Shown here: piece after piece, positions 26,865 to 34,527 of the stretch
How the letters are laid out: every line of letters begins with the position of its first letter
Position numbering within the stretch: the stretch's first letter is position 1
DNA from: Lewinellaceae bacterium
GTDB lineage: Bacteria; Bacteroidota; Bacteroidia; Chitinophagales; Saprospiraceae
NCBI GenBank assembly: GCA_020636045.1
Contig: JACJYP010000003.1
Coordinates: forward strand, 124,001 to 188,000
Length of the DNA: 64,000 bases
Direction of reading: 5' to 3'
Notes under the pieces: generated by a model
The model's database searches: none
What the model was told of the DNA's origin: nothing
What the model saw: the letters and a program-made list of their open reading frames with translations, nothing else
Position numbers and translations under genes: made by a program

Positions 26865-27578
26865 TCAGGTCGTTTCCCGCACCAGCGTTTCCTCCATGAT
26901 CTTAAGGTATTCTTCCAGGGTCATGTGGTCCGTTTTGCGGAACGGCATCATCGTCGCGGCCAGGTGCTGAATGCGGGAGGTCCGGAAATCGCGGTAGTCG
27001 TTGCGCAGGTGGCACCAGGCGATCAGGTGCCAGTTGAGCGAATAAAAGGTCAGGCCGATGGGCTCTACCTCGCGGGTACTATGCTCTCCGTTGTTGTTTT
27101 CGTACTCGATACGCAGGATGTTTTTCCCGACGATCGCGTTCTGAATGGCGCTCAGGTAACCGGTGTCCGGCAGCATGTGGACGTACTGCTCCGGTATAAA
27201 ATGCGCCGTACCGGCCTGTATCTGCTCAAAGTTTTTCCGCTGCAGGTGGCCCAGTACCATCTTGATTTTCGACAGCGCCGTGCCGAAATGCTGCCGTGTT
27301 GATCTGTCGGAAAACCGCGTGACCAGCGGTTCGAGGAGTGCCAGGGCATTGGCCTCTTCCATCGTGAGCGATACGGGCGGCAGAAAATACCCGTCGGTGA
27401 TAAAATATCCCTTTCCGGCCTCGAAGCCGATGGGAACGCCGATCTCGCCCATTGCCCGCAGGTCGCGGTACACGGTGCGCACACTGGTGCTGAAATGCGC
27501 CGCGATCGCTTCGGCGGTCATATATTTTTTCGATTGCAGGGCCGTCACGATGCCCATTAGTCGGTCAACCCGGTTCAT
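26865..27578 (-). CDS. WYL-domain transcriptional regulator (YafY/DeoR-like)
   Basis: 237 aa. The N-terminal winged HTH (about 19-60) shows MTAEAIAAHFSTSVRTVYRDLRAM and the wing sequence IGFEAGKGYFI. A middle helical domain follows, then a WYL domain (about 140-220) with LRIEYENNNGE, EPIGLTFYSLNWHLIAWCHLRNDYRDFRTSRI. WYL domains sense ligands, often nucleic acid or nucleotides. A perfect 8-bp inverted repeat lies about 80 bp upstream (27659-27676). It may act on itself, DinB or the downstream TlpA gene; this is not shown by the sequence. Confidence 0.92.
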   Translation of the reverse strand: MNRVDRLMGIVTALQSKKYMTAEAIAAHFSTSVRTVYRDLRAMGEIGVPIGFEAGKGYFITDGYFLPPVSLTMEEANALALLEPLVTRFSDRSTRQHFGTALSKIKMVLGHLQRKNFEQIQAGTAHFIPEQYVHMLPDTGYLSAIQNAIVGKNILRIEYENNNGEHSTREVEPIGLTFYSLNWHLIAWCHLRNDYRDFRTSRIQHLAATMMPFRKTDHMTLEEYLKIMEETLVRETT

Positions 27579-27658
27579 ACTGAAAATTAAAAAATTTGTG
27601 GGGAAACGATTTTTCCCGTGGAAAACGAGTCGGGTAAAAAAGGGAAATAATATGTGTT

Positions 27659-27676
27659 ATCTCAAATTTTTGAGAT
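27659..27676. promoter_or_regulatory. Perfect inverted repeat, operator candidate
   Basis: ATCTCAAA-TT-TTTGAGAT, an 8-bp dyad between the WYL regulator (-) and the palindromic element. Position and symmetry suit a dimeric regulator; this is inference. Confidence 0.35.
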
Positions 27677-27714
27677 GATCAATATTCTACAACATATTGG
27701 TTTACAATAAGACC

Positions 27715-27857
27715 GGCCTTATGAAAATCCCGATTTTGCGTCATTGGAGGCAGATGAGAGCACCCATGTTTGAGTCCCGATGAGGAACGAATCGGGACGA
27801 GTTTGGGTGCGAACCTGCCGGAAATGACAGGCAAAATCGTTGGGTTTTCATAAAGCC
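27715..27857. repeat. 143-bp imperfect palindromic element
   Basis: The ends GGCCTTATGAAAA and (reverse) GGCTTTATGAAAA pair. Pairing continues through the arms (CGATTTTGC, GTCAT, GCACCCA) to a perfect 8-bp core GTCCCGAT/ATCGGGAC around a 9-nt loop (27782-27790). Each arm is about 65 nt. No ORF of interest lies inside. It may be a MITE-like or REP-like interspersed element; copies elsewhere in the genome cannot be checked here. The sequence to 28039 holds only the TlpA-gene leader. Confidence 0.7.
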
Positions 27858-28039
27858 TTGACTTTTTTCGTTCTTTTTTGGTCAAGCAAAAAAGGACAAA
27901 ATCTGCTCATTTTCAGGATGCCGCAACTACCTGGATGTTTTGTCCTTTAATTAAAATACTAATGCTGCTTTCCGCTATTGTAACCACTGCTACCATTTGG
28001 ATAAAACAGTCGCCCCATTTTTGCGGGAAATTACGATCC

Positions 28040-29224
28040 ATGTGCGTATTCCGCTTTGTTACCCCGTTACTGATGTTTTCACTGCTGCTCAGCGTATCCC
28101 GCTGTCAGACCCAAACGCCGCCTGCAGTTTCCGGACACATCGCCCTTCAGCCGGGCCAGCGGCCGATGCTGTATCTCGTGAAAGCAAGAACCTTCGACGA
28201 AATCGCCTCGAATTACGCGGGTCTCATTGTGGATTCGGCATCCGTGCAGGTGGACGGCGACTTTGCGTTCGGACGCTTTGAGCCGCCCGCCGATCCTGCA
28301 TTGTTCGAACTGGTCATCCAGCCGGCGCCCGCCCGTTTTCCCAACAAACTGGACGATGAAGACCCGGGGCGGTCCAACTACATTCCGCTGGTGTTGAAAA
28401 AAGGGGCGCCGGTGCGGGTCAGGGCGGAGGCGGAACACCTGCAGGCCACTGCCGCAGTGGAACCCGTTTCTGCTGACAACCGGGCGTTGCTGCAATTGCG
28501 CGACATACGTTTGGCGGCATTCCGGCAGTTGCCCGCCGCCGATCCGCACGCCGATGAAAGCGCCTTGCTGGAACAGGCCGCGCAAGTGGAGCGGTTTCGC
28601 GCGCCGCTGATGGCTTTTGCCGACACTGCGTATTCCCTCTGGGCCGCTTTAGTCGCCGTGCGCTGGGTCAGCCCCGAAAACGATTACGAGCGGGTTCCGG
28701 AGTTTTTGCAGCGGCAATGCAGGCGCCTGGAAGGTCTTTTTCCGGGCCACACCTTCGTATCACAACTTTGCCAACGCGCCGCGCCCGGAAAACTGCCGGT
28801 GCTGATGGGCGACACCATTCCCGACTTTCTGTTGCCCATGTCGACCGGCGATACGCTGCCGCTCCACCGGCTGCTCGGCGCCCGGCTCACGCTGGTCGAT
28901 CTCTGGGCCTCGTGGTGCGCGCCCTGCCGCCGCGAAAACCGGGAACTGCTGGCGCCGCTCTGGGCGGAATACCGCGACGCCGGTTTTGCCATCGTGGGTT
29001 ATGCGCTCGACAGCAGCCCCGCGGCCTGGCGGGCGGCCATTCAAAAAGACGGCGCCCGCTGGGCCCAGGCCTCGCACCTCGAAGGCGATGCCTCGCCTTT
29101 TCTGGATGCCCTGCGGGTGACGACGATCCCGGCGAATTTTTTGCTCGACGCCGAGGGGAAGATCGTCGCCAAAAACCTGCACGGGCAGGCCTTGAGCGCA
29201 TTTGTGCGCGATTTTGTCCGATAA
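28040..29224 (+). CDS. Thiol:disulfide interchange protein, TlpA/DUF4369 type
   Basis: 394 aa with an N-terminal signal (MCVFRFVTPLLMFSLLLSVS). Next comes a DUF4369-like domain (about 30-130: VSGHIALQPGQRPMLYLV), a helical linker, and a C-terminal thioredoxin domain with WASWCAPCRREN (C293/C296) and the cis-Pro region VTTIPANFLLDAEGKIV. Likely a periplasmic reductase tethered to the inner membrane; the Cys after the signal is not in a good lipobox. The frame is open back to 27878, but ATG 28040 starts the signal. The next gene (cupin) follows after 82 nt. Confidence 0.9.
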   Translation: MCVFRFVTPLLMFSLLLSVSRCQTQTPPAVSGHIALQPGQRPMLYLVKARTFDEIASNYAGLIVDSASVQVDGDFAFGRFEPPADPALFELVIQPAPARFPNKLDDEDPGRSNYIPLVLKKGAPVRVRAEAEHLQATAAVEPVSADNRALLQLRDIRLAAFRQLPAADPHADESALLEQAAQVERFRAPLMAFADTAYSLWAALVAVRWVSPENDYERVPEFLQRQCRRLEGLFPGHTFVSQLCQRAAPGKLPVLMGDTIPDFLLPMSTGDTLPLHRLLGARLTLVDLWASWCAPCRRENRELLAPLWAEYRDAGFAIVGYALDSSPAAWRAAIQKDGARWAQASHLEGDASPFLDALRVTTIPANFLLDAEGKIVAKNLHGQALSAFVRDFVR

Positions 29225-29306
29225 AAACAGTGAGTCTGCCGCAACGACGCGATATTTGTCTGCCCCGATAACATATTGCTCACCTTTCATCCCGCACGGC
29301 ATAACA

Positions 29307-29651
29307 GTGAAACATACCCTCTCCGACATCGCCCCTTTCACCATTTCGCGCGGCTTCCACGCGCGTTTTATTCACTCCGATTCCATGACCATCGCCTACG
29401 TGGACATTGACGAAGGCGCCGACCTGCCCGAGCACTCCCATATGCACGAGCAGGTGCTCAATCTGCTGGAAGGGCGCTTCGAACTGACCGTCGACGGCGT
29501 GCCGCAGCAACTTGTAGCCGGCGACGTGTTCGTGATCCCGTCGAATGTGCCACACGCCGGCAAGGCGCATACGGCTTGCCGCATCATCGATGTGTTCAAT
29601 CCCGTTCGCGAAGACTTCAAAGCCGGCCAGGTGGCCTACGGCGTGCGCTGA
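29307..29651 (+). CDS. Small cupin-domain protein
   Basis: 114 aa, a single cupin barrel with metal-type motifs: LPEHSHMHEQVLNLLEGRFEL (motif 1, G(X)5HXH-like) and GDVFVIPSNVPHAGKA (motif 2). The start is assigned to GTG 29307, since no suitable ATG exists and the family begins near VKHTLSD. It ends 3 nt before the EamA transporter, and that pair is followed by 3-hydroxyanthranilate dioxygenase, so the three may be one operon. Substrate unknown. Confidence 0.8.
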   Translation: MKHTLSDIAPFTISRGFHARFIHSDSMTIAYVDIDEGADLPEHSHMHEQVLNLLEGRFELTVDGVPQQLVAGDVFVIPSNVPHAGKAHTACRIIDVFNPVREDFKAGQVAYGVR

Positions 29652-29654
29652 GCG

Positions 29655-30515
29655 ATGTCTGATCCGGTGCTTTTGCTGGTCCTGCTCGCGGCGCTGATGC
29701 ACGCGGTGTGGAATTACCTGGCCAAGACCATCCCCAGCGGCGTATTGTTCGTATGGTTGCTCGCAGCAGTGGTGTCGGTGTTGTTGTTGCCCTTCGCCGC
29801 AGGCTATGTGCTGCTGTACGGATTCGAATGGTCGGCCGTCAATGTGATGGTGCTGCTTGCTTCCGGCGTGTTGCACCTGATCTATTTCGCGGTGTTGCAG
29901 CAAGGTTACCGCGTCAGCGACCTGTCGGTCGTGTACCCCCTGGCGCGGGGCAGCGGGCCGCTGTTTTCCACGGTGGGCGCGGTGTGGTTTCTTCATGAAA
30001 CCGTCAGCGGGTACTCCATGGCGGGCCTGGCGGCCGTAGTGGCGGGCGTGCTGCTGATCGCCGGCATCCTGCACGCTTCGGCGGATGCCCACAGGCGCCG
30101 GCTCGGCGTGTATTACGGCGTCGCGACGGGCGTCCTGATCGCTTCCTATACGGTACTGGACGGCTACGCCGTAAAAAACCTTGCACTGGCGCCCCTGCTC
30201 ATCGACTATACTTCACATCCCCTGCGTGTGCTGGCCCTGGCGCCGGTGGCCCGCCGGCGCTGGCCCGAAGTGCGCGCGCTGTGGCAGGGATACCGCACCA
30301 GGATCATCATCATCGCGATCATGAGCCCGCTCGCGTTTATCTTCGTTCTGTATGCGATGAAAACGGCGCCCGTACATTTTGTGGCGCCCTTGCGCGAAAC
30401 GAGCATCGTTTTCGGCGTCATCTTCGGGGCAAAACTGCTGACCGAGGAAAATTTCAAACCCCGGCTGGCCGGTTCGCTGTTGATTCTGACAGGAATTGTA
30501 CTTTTGTCAGTATAA
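29655..30515 (+). CDS. EamA/DMT-superfamily transporter
   Basis: 286 aa with about ten hydrophobic segments in two five-helix halves. EamA-type signatures are MHAVWNYLAKTIPSG, DLSVVYPLARGSGPLFSTVGAVWFLHE and APLRETSIVFGVIFGAKLLTEE. An inner-membrane permease; the metabolite exported or imported is not evident. It overlaps no neighbours: 3 nt after the cupin gene, 14 nt before the dioxygenase. Confidence 0.9.
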   Translation: MSDPVLLLVLLAALMHAVWNYLAKTIPSGVLFVWLLAAVVSVLLLPFAAGYVLLYGFEWSAVNVMVLLASGVLHLIYFAVLQQGYRVSDLSVVYPLARGSGPLFSTVGAVWFLHETVSGYSMAGLAAVVAGVLLIAGILHASADAHRRRLGVYYGVATGVLIASYTVLDGYAVKNLALAPLLIDYTSHPLRVLALAPVARRRWPEVRALWQGYRTRIIIIAIMSPLAFIFVLYAMKTAPVHFVAPLRETSIVFGVIFGAKLLTEENFKPRLAGSLLILTGIVLLSV

Positions 30516-30529
30516 AAAATCATTTTGAT

Positions 30530-31048
30530 ATGGGAATCGCAAAACCGTTCAATCTCCAGACCTGGATCAACGAAAATCGCCACCTCCTGCAACCGCCGGT
30601 GGGCAACAAGCAGGTATATGTCGAGAACGACGACTTCATCGTCATGATCGTCGGCGGCCCCAACGGCCGCAAGGACTACCACTGGGAGGAGGGTGAAGAA
30701 CTTTTTTACCAGCTGGAAGGCGACATACAGGTCAAGATCATCAACGAGGAAGGAAAGCCTGAAACCATCGATATCCGCGAAGGCGAAATGTTCCTGCTGC
30801 CGCCGCGCGTGCCGCATTCACCGCAGCGGCCGGCCGGCACGGTCGGGCTGGTGCTGGAGCGCCACCGCCGCCCCGGCGAGGAGGACAAACTGATCTGGTT
30901 CTGCGATCACTGCGGCGAGAAGCTGCACGAGGCGGGTTTTCCGCTGAAAGACATCGGCACCCAGATCAAGCAGGCCATCGGCGCTTTTATGGACGACGAA
31001 CAGGCCCGCACCTGCAAGCACTGCGGCACCGTGATGCCACGGTCGTAA
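30530..31048 (+). CDS. nbaC: 3-hydroxyanthranilate 3,4-dioxygenase
   Basis: It opens the ring of 3-hydroxyanthranilate in the kynurenine pathway. 172 aa cupin with iron ligands H51, E57 and H96 (HWEEGEELFYQ; VPHSPQRP), the numbering expected for the bacterial enzyme. The C-terminal rubredoxin-like iron site is present (C125, C128, C162, C165). ATG 30530 is preceded by TACTTTTG (30499-30506), a possible promoter inside the end of the EamA gene. No other kynurenine genes are in this window. Confidence 0.95.
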   Translation: MGIAKPFNLQTWINENRHLLQPPVGNKQVYVENDDFIVMIVGGPNGRKDYHWEEGEELFYQLEGDIQVKIINEEGKPETIDIREGEMFLLPPRVPHSPQRPAGTVGLVLERHRRPGEEDKLIWFCDHCGEKLHEAGFPLKDIGTQIKQAIGAFMDDEQARTCKHCGTVMPRS

Positions 31049-31212
31049 GTAGTAAACAGAGGGCAGTAGCAGAAGGCAATGGGCGCTAATATTGGCCGAA
31101 AATGGTCTCCATTTCCTGTTTTGCCCAAATTCCGCTACGACTGCTTGCTGCCTCCGCCATCTGTTTTATTTCCTGGCAATTGAATCAATCAACCCCGGGT
31201 AGCAGGTACGGC

Positions 31213-31220
31213 TATTTTTG
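31213..31220 (+). promoter_or_regulatory. -7 box (TATTTTTG) for the S1C protease gene
   Basis: TAnnTTTG match 28-35 nt before ATG 31248; no TTG at the right distance upstream. Confidence 0.4.
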
Positions 31221-31247
31221 TTTCGCCCCATCAAACACCTTCAGCAC

Positions 31248-32333
31248 ATGAGCGACATCGTAGAAATCTACCGCAACGTCATCGTACAGATCGCCACGCC
31301 CAACAGCACCGGAACGGGCTTTTTCCTGCGCAACCACGGCCTGATCGTGACCAACCACCATGTGGTGGAGGGCAATCGCGCCGTGGTGGTGGAAGGCGCC
31401 AAATTTTCCAAACGCCTGTCGCAGGTGCGTTACACCGACCAGCGCTACGACCTGGCGTTTCTGGAGGGACCGGTCGATATCGAAGACCTTCCGGAAGTGC
31501 GGCTCGGGCTGGACAAGGTGCTTAAGGAGCGCGACCCCGTCACGGCACTGGGGCACCCTTTCGGGCTGAAATTTTCCGTAAAAAGCGGCATCGTGTCCAA
31601 CACACGCGAGGTGATGAACGGCATCCCGTACCTGCACATCGACGCGGCGCTCAACCCCGGCAACAGCGGCGGCCCGCTGGTCGACAACGACGGCGAGATC
31701 GTGGGCATCAACACCTTTGTGATCCGCGACGGCGACAACACGGGTTTTTCACTTCCGGTCAATTTTCTGCAGGAATCGCTCGAAGGATTTTTGCAACTCG
31801 ACAGCGACGACGCATGCCGCTGCACAGCCTGCATGAACATCGTGACCGAAAAAACGGTGGAGAACAACCTGTGCACCTATTGCGGCAACCGCGTGGAACT
31901 GCCTTCTACTGTGGAGGCCTACGAACCTGCAGGCGTACCCAAAACCATCGAAGTGCTCATCGCGCAGATCGGGCACGACGTGTCGCTGAGCCGCTGCGGC
32001 CCCAATGCCTGGGAGATCCGGCAGGGCAGCGCGAAGATCATCATCACCTACCACGACAAGACGGGGCTTATTTCGGCCGACGCGGTGCTTTGCCAGTTGC
32101 CAAAGGAGAACATCAAACCCCTGTACGAATACCTGCTCCGGCAAAATTATTCCAATGAAGCCCTGACGCTCAGCGTGCACGACCAGGATATCATCCTGTC
32201 GCTGCTGATCTACGACCGCTACCTGAACGAAGAGACGGGGCAGGCGCTGCTGCGCACCCTGTTCGAAAAGGCCGATTATTACGACAACATCCTGGTAGAA
32301 CAATACGGCGCGACCTGGAAAGTGATAGATTGA
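31248..32333 (+). CDS. Trypsin-like (S1C) serine protease with zinc ribbon and C-terminal domain
   Basis: 361 aa without a signal peptide, so apparently cytoplasmic. The protease domain (1-185) has the complete triad H38 (TNHHVV), D68 (RYDLAFLE) and S140 (LNPGNSGGPL). A zinc ribbon follows (C-x-C-x2-C ... CTYCG, about 195-222). The C-terminal domain (about 232-361) resembles the YbjN/type III-chaperone-like fold (VSLSRCGPNAWEIRQGSAKIIITY). There is no PDZ domain. TATTTTTG at 31213-31220 is the likely -7 box. ATG 31248 is favoured over 31218 since that codon would lie within the box. Confidence 0.85.
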   Translation: MSDIVEIYRNVIVQIATPNSTGTGFFLRNHGLIVTNHHVVEGNRAVVVEGAKFSKRLSQVRYTDQRYDLAFLEGPVDIEDLPEVRLGLDKVLKERDPVTALGHPFGLKFSVKSGIVSNTREVMNGIPYLHIDAALNPGNSGGPLVDNDGEIVGINTFVIRDGDNTGFSLPVNFLQESLEGFLQLDSDDACRCTACMNIVTEKTVENNLCTYCGNRVELPSTVEAYEPAGVPKTIEVLIAQIGHDVSLSRCGPNAWEIRQGSAKIIITYHDKTGLISADAVLCQLPKENIKPLYEYLLRQNYSNEALTLSVHDQDIILSLLIYDRYLNEETGQALLRTLFEKADYYDNILVEQYGATWKVID

Positions 32334-32398
32334 AACCACGCACACCGGAATTTTCCGGCCCGCCGCCTTGTTTTCCCGAAAAGTCCTATTTTTGCGAC

Positions 32399-32455
32399 AT
32401 GTTACAGGCGATCATTATTAACAGCATTATTATTCGTTGCGGTGCGCACACCTGA
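32399..32455 (+). CDS. Isoleucine-rich leader peptide
   Basis: Encodes MLQAIIINSIIIRCGAHT: three Ile codons (ATC ATT ATT), Asn-Ser, then three more (ATT ATT ATT), then TGA. The ATG is only 4 nt after the -7 box, so the transcript is probably leaderless or nearly so. Too short for ordinary gene finders. The Ile clustering, with a terminator at the right distance, is the basis for the call. Confidence 0.75.
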   Translation: MLQAIIINSIIIRCGAHT

Positions 32456-32478
32456 CGCGGTAAGGCTGTTGGATCGGC

Positions 32479-32517
32479 AAAAACCCCGGCAAGTGTGCAA
32501 TACTTGCCGGGGTTTTT
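32479..32517 (+). terminator. Perfect intrinsic terminator of the attenuator
   Basis: 16-bp perfect stem (32479-32494 with 32502-32517), 7-nt loop, GC-rich core CCCCGGC/GCCGGGG and T5 at the end. Confidence 0.9.
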
Positions 32518-32560
32518 GATTGAAAAAGCGATTAACAAAGCGTATTTAAAACAAATAATT

Positions 32561-32568
32561 TATTTTTG
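32561..32568 (+). promoter_or_regulatory. -7 box (TATTTTTG) of the tcmP cassette
   Basis: A TAnnTTTG match 27-34 nt before the tcmP ATG and downstream of the attenuator terminator. It would allow transcription of tcmP, the DUF5131 gene and ileS without passing the attenuator. No obvious TTG upstream. Confidence 0.45.
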
Positions 32569-32594
32569 CACGTCTCTTAAATAAACCCAAGCCT

Positions 32595-33764
32595 ATGTCA
32601 AAGCAAAATGTAAAAAACTTTGTTCTGCCTCATTCTGAAGCAAAGTTGGAAATGTATCATGGATACCTTGAAAAGTATCTTAATATTTTGGTTGCATTTC
32701 AGGGTTTCAATCAAATAAACTTGTTTGATGTGTTTTGTGGTTCAGGGATATATGATGATGGGAAAGCAGGAAGCCCGATCTTGGCCTTTAAGGCAATTAT
32801 GCAAAATCGTGAATGGTGCAAAACACATGGCAAATCTCCAACGACCATAAATCTTAGTATTAATGATGTAGAAAAGGTGAAAGTTGAAAATATTAAGGCT
32901 TATTTGGAATTCCAGCCTAAGCCTACAAACTGCAATATATTATATGAAAATTTAGCGGCACAAGAATATCTTGCTAAAGTCCAACGACAAGTTGAGTTGC
33001 AAAGTAAAACCTCAAGGAGTCTAATTTTTATCGACCCGTACGGATACAAAGATATTAAGGCGGATTTATTAGATGCACTTCTTAATAATGAGCGAACTGA
33101 AGTTATTTTATTTCTACCCGTTTCATTTATTTATCGTTTCGCAGGCGTTGCACAAGGAGACGAAAAAATTTCCCAATATGAACATCTTCGAGAGTTCATA
33201 TCAAGTTTTTTTCCTCATGATCATCCTATAAGACGTAATGAAGTAAGATCGCCTATTGAGTTCATTGATAATCTGAAAGAGGCACTGGCCTTTAAGGAGA
33301 AGTATCATTCTGCTTCCTATTTTATTCAGCGAGATAAAGGGAATTACTTCGCGCTTTTCTTCATGACTTCAAACCTCTTAGGGCTTGAAAAATTCCTAAA
33401 AACAAAATGGGAACTTGACCCGGTTAAAGGTTTAGGCTATAAAATGCCTAATAAAAGAGGGCCTGGTTTATTTGACACACAATTTGAGGTTGAAGATCGC
33501 GATGAAAGGATACAGTCTTTTGCTAATGAATTAGAAAAGTATATGATAGAAAAGGTTCGAAGTGATAAAGAAATCTATGAATTTACTCTTTACAAGGGGT
33601 TTCTTCCTGAACACCTGACGTCAATATTTAAACAATGGCAAAATCAAGATAAGCTTGAAACCTGGATAAGTCACAATAATACCCTTGCCCGCAAAGGATC
33701 ATTCAATATCAACTATAATAGCACTAAGCCAGCAGGTTCCAAGTTTGTCTTCAAAATAAAATAA
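32595..33764 (+). CDS. tcmP: Three-Cys-motif partner protein TcmP
   Basis: 389 aa. It matches the three-Cys-motif partner family: N-terminal FVLPHSEAKLEMYHGYLEKY, INLFDVFCGSGIYDDGKAGSP and LIFIDPYGYKDI. The fold resembles a Rossmann methyltransferase, but activity is not established. The family is defined by occurring beside DUF5131 (Gp37/Gp68) genes, as here, with 1 nt between them. The gene is very AT-rich: 20 of 60 bases are G/C at 32701-32760, against 40 of 60 at 34741-34800 in ileS. This implies recent horizontal transfer. Confidence 0.92.
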   Translation: MSKQNVKNFVLPHSEAKLEMYHGYLEKYLNILVAFQGFNQINLFDVFCGSGIYDDGKAGSPILAFKAIMQNREWCKTHGKSPTTINLSINDVEKVKVENIKAYLEFQPKPTNCNILYENLAAQEYLAKVQRQVELQSKTSRSLIFIDPYGYKDIKADLLDALLNNERTEVILFLPVSFIYRFAGVAQGDEKISQYEHLREFISSFFPHDHPIRRNEVRSPIEFIDNLKEALAFKEKYHSASYFIQRDKGNYFALFFMTSNLLGLEKFLKTKWELDPVKGLGYKMPNKRGPGLFDTQFEVEDRDERIQSFANELEKYMIEKVRSDKEIYEFTLYKGFLPEHLTSIFKQWQNQDKLETWISHNNTLARKGSFNINYNSTKPAGSKFVFKIK

Positions 33765-33765
33765 T

Positions 33766-34527
33766 ATGGCGCACTCATCTATAGAATGGACCCAACAAAC
33801 CTGGAACCCCACCACGGGATGCACCAAAATATCGCAGGGCTGCAAGTTTTGCTATGCAGAGGCATTTACGAAACGGCTGCAAGCAATGGGTCTTGAGAAG
33901 TATCAAAACGGATTCGATCTCACAATCCACCCGGACGAATTAGATAAACCTCGAAAATGGAAGCCGGCTGTAATTTTTGTCAATAGTATGTCTGACCTTT
34001 TTCATGAAAAAGTGCCGCTTGAGTTTATCCAAAGTGTTTTTAAGGTGATGAATGAATGCCCTCAACACCATTTTCAAGTATTGACAAAAAGAGCAGAGTT
34101 GGCTGCTGCTTACTCCCCTTACCTAAACTGGACTCCAAATATTTGGCTGGGGGTTTCTGTTGAAGACGAACGGGTAGTTGGTAGAATTGATTATTTGCGC
34201 CGGACTGGCGCATTCGTCAAGTTCCTCTCACTTGAACCGTTAATTGGCCCCTTGCCAAGGCTCAATCTCGAAGGAATGGATTGGGTGATTGTCGGAGGTG
34301 AAAGTGGCCGGAAGCCCCGCCCTATGCAGCCAGAATGGGTAAAGGATATATTGGAGCAGTGTAAAAGTGCTAACGTTGCATTCTTTTTTAAGCAGTGGGG
34401 AGGGCGAAATAAAAAGGCTTCCGGGCGGGAACTGAATGGGCAAACCTACGACGAGTACCCTGCAAAAGTTCATAACGCATTTAATCATCGAACAAACAAC
34501 ATTAAGATCAAACAGCAGAATGTATAG
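33766..34527 (+). CDS. DUF5131 (phage Gp37/Gp68) three-Cys-motif protein
   Basis: 253 aa. The N-terminus carries the three cysteines C19-x6-C26-x2-C29 (GCTKISQGCKFCYAEAF), a likely metal or iron-sulfur site reminiscent of radical-SAM enzymes. Other family signatures are IEWTQQTWNPTTG, VNSMSDLFHEKVP, LTKRAE, WLGVSVED, SLEPLIGPL, WVIVGGESG..PRPM and FFFKQWGG. Function is unknown; found in phages and mobile cassettes. AT-rich like tcmP. Its last bases ATGTATAG include the ileS start codon, so ileS translation may be coupled to it. Confidence 0.93.
   Translation: MAHSSIEWTQQTWNPTTGCTKISQGCKFCYAEAFTKRLQAMGLEKYQNGFDLTIHPDELDKPRKWKPAVIFVNSMSDLFHEKVPLEFIQSVFKVMNECPQHHFQVLTKRAELAAAYSPYLNWTPNIWLGVSVEDERVVGRIDYLRRTGAFVKFLSLEPLIGPLPRLNLEGMDWVIVGGESGRKPRPMQPEWVKDILEQCKSANVAFFFKQWGGRNKKASGRELNGQTYDEYPAKVHNAFNHRTNNIKIKQQNV

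Larger units (their letters stand above)
32387..32517 (+). promoter_or_regulatory. Isoleucine-codon attenuator (leader plus terminator)
   Basis: In order: a TATTTTTG box (32387-32394), an 18-codon leader ORF (32399-32455) with six Ile codons, a 23-nt spacer, and a perfect intrinsic terminator (32479-32517). This is the architecture of ribosome-mediated attenuation: Ile shortage stalls the ribosome on the Ile run and prevents the terminator. No clear competing hairpin is visible by eye beyond partial pairing of TTGCGG (32437-32442) with the terminator's left arm. The best candidate target is ileS, 2 kb downstream. Confidence 0.75.

Noticed and set aside
27679..27885. 68-codon minus-strand frame
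   Set aside because: It lies wholly across the palindromic element and has no conserved features.
32387..32517. T-box riboswitch upstream of ileS
   Set aside because: No specifier loop or T-box sequence is seen, whereas a leader ORF with Ile codons is. T-boxes are also not expected in Bacteroidota.
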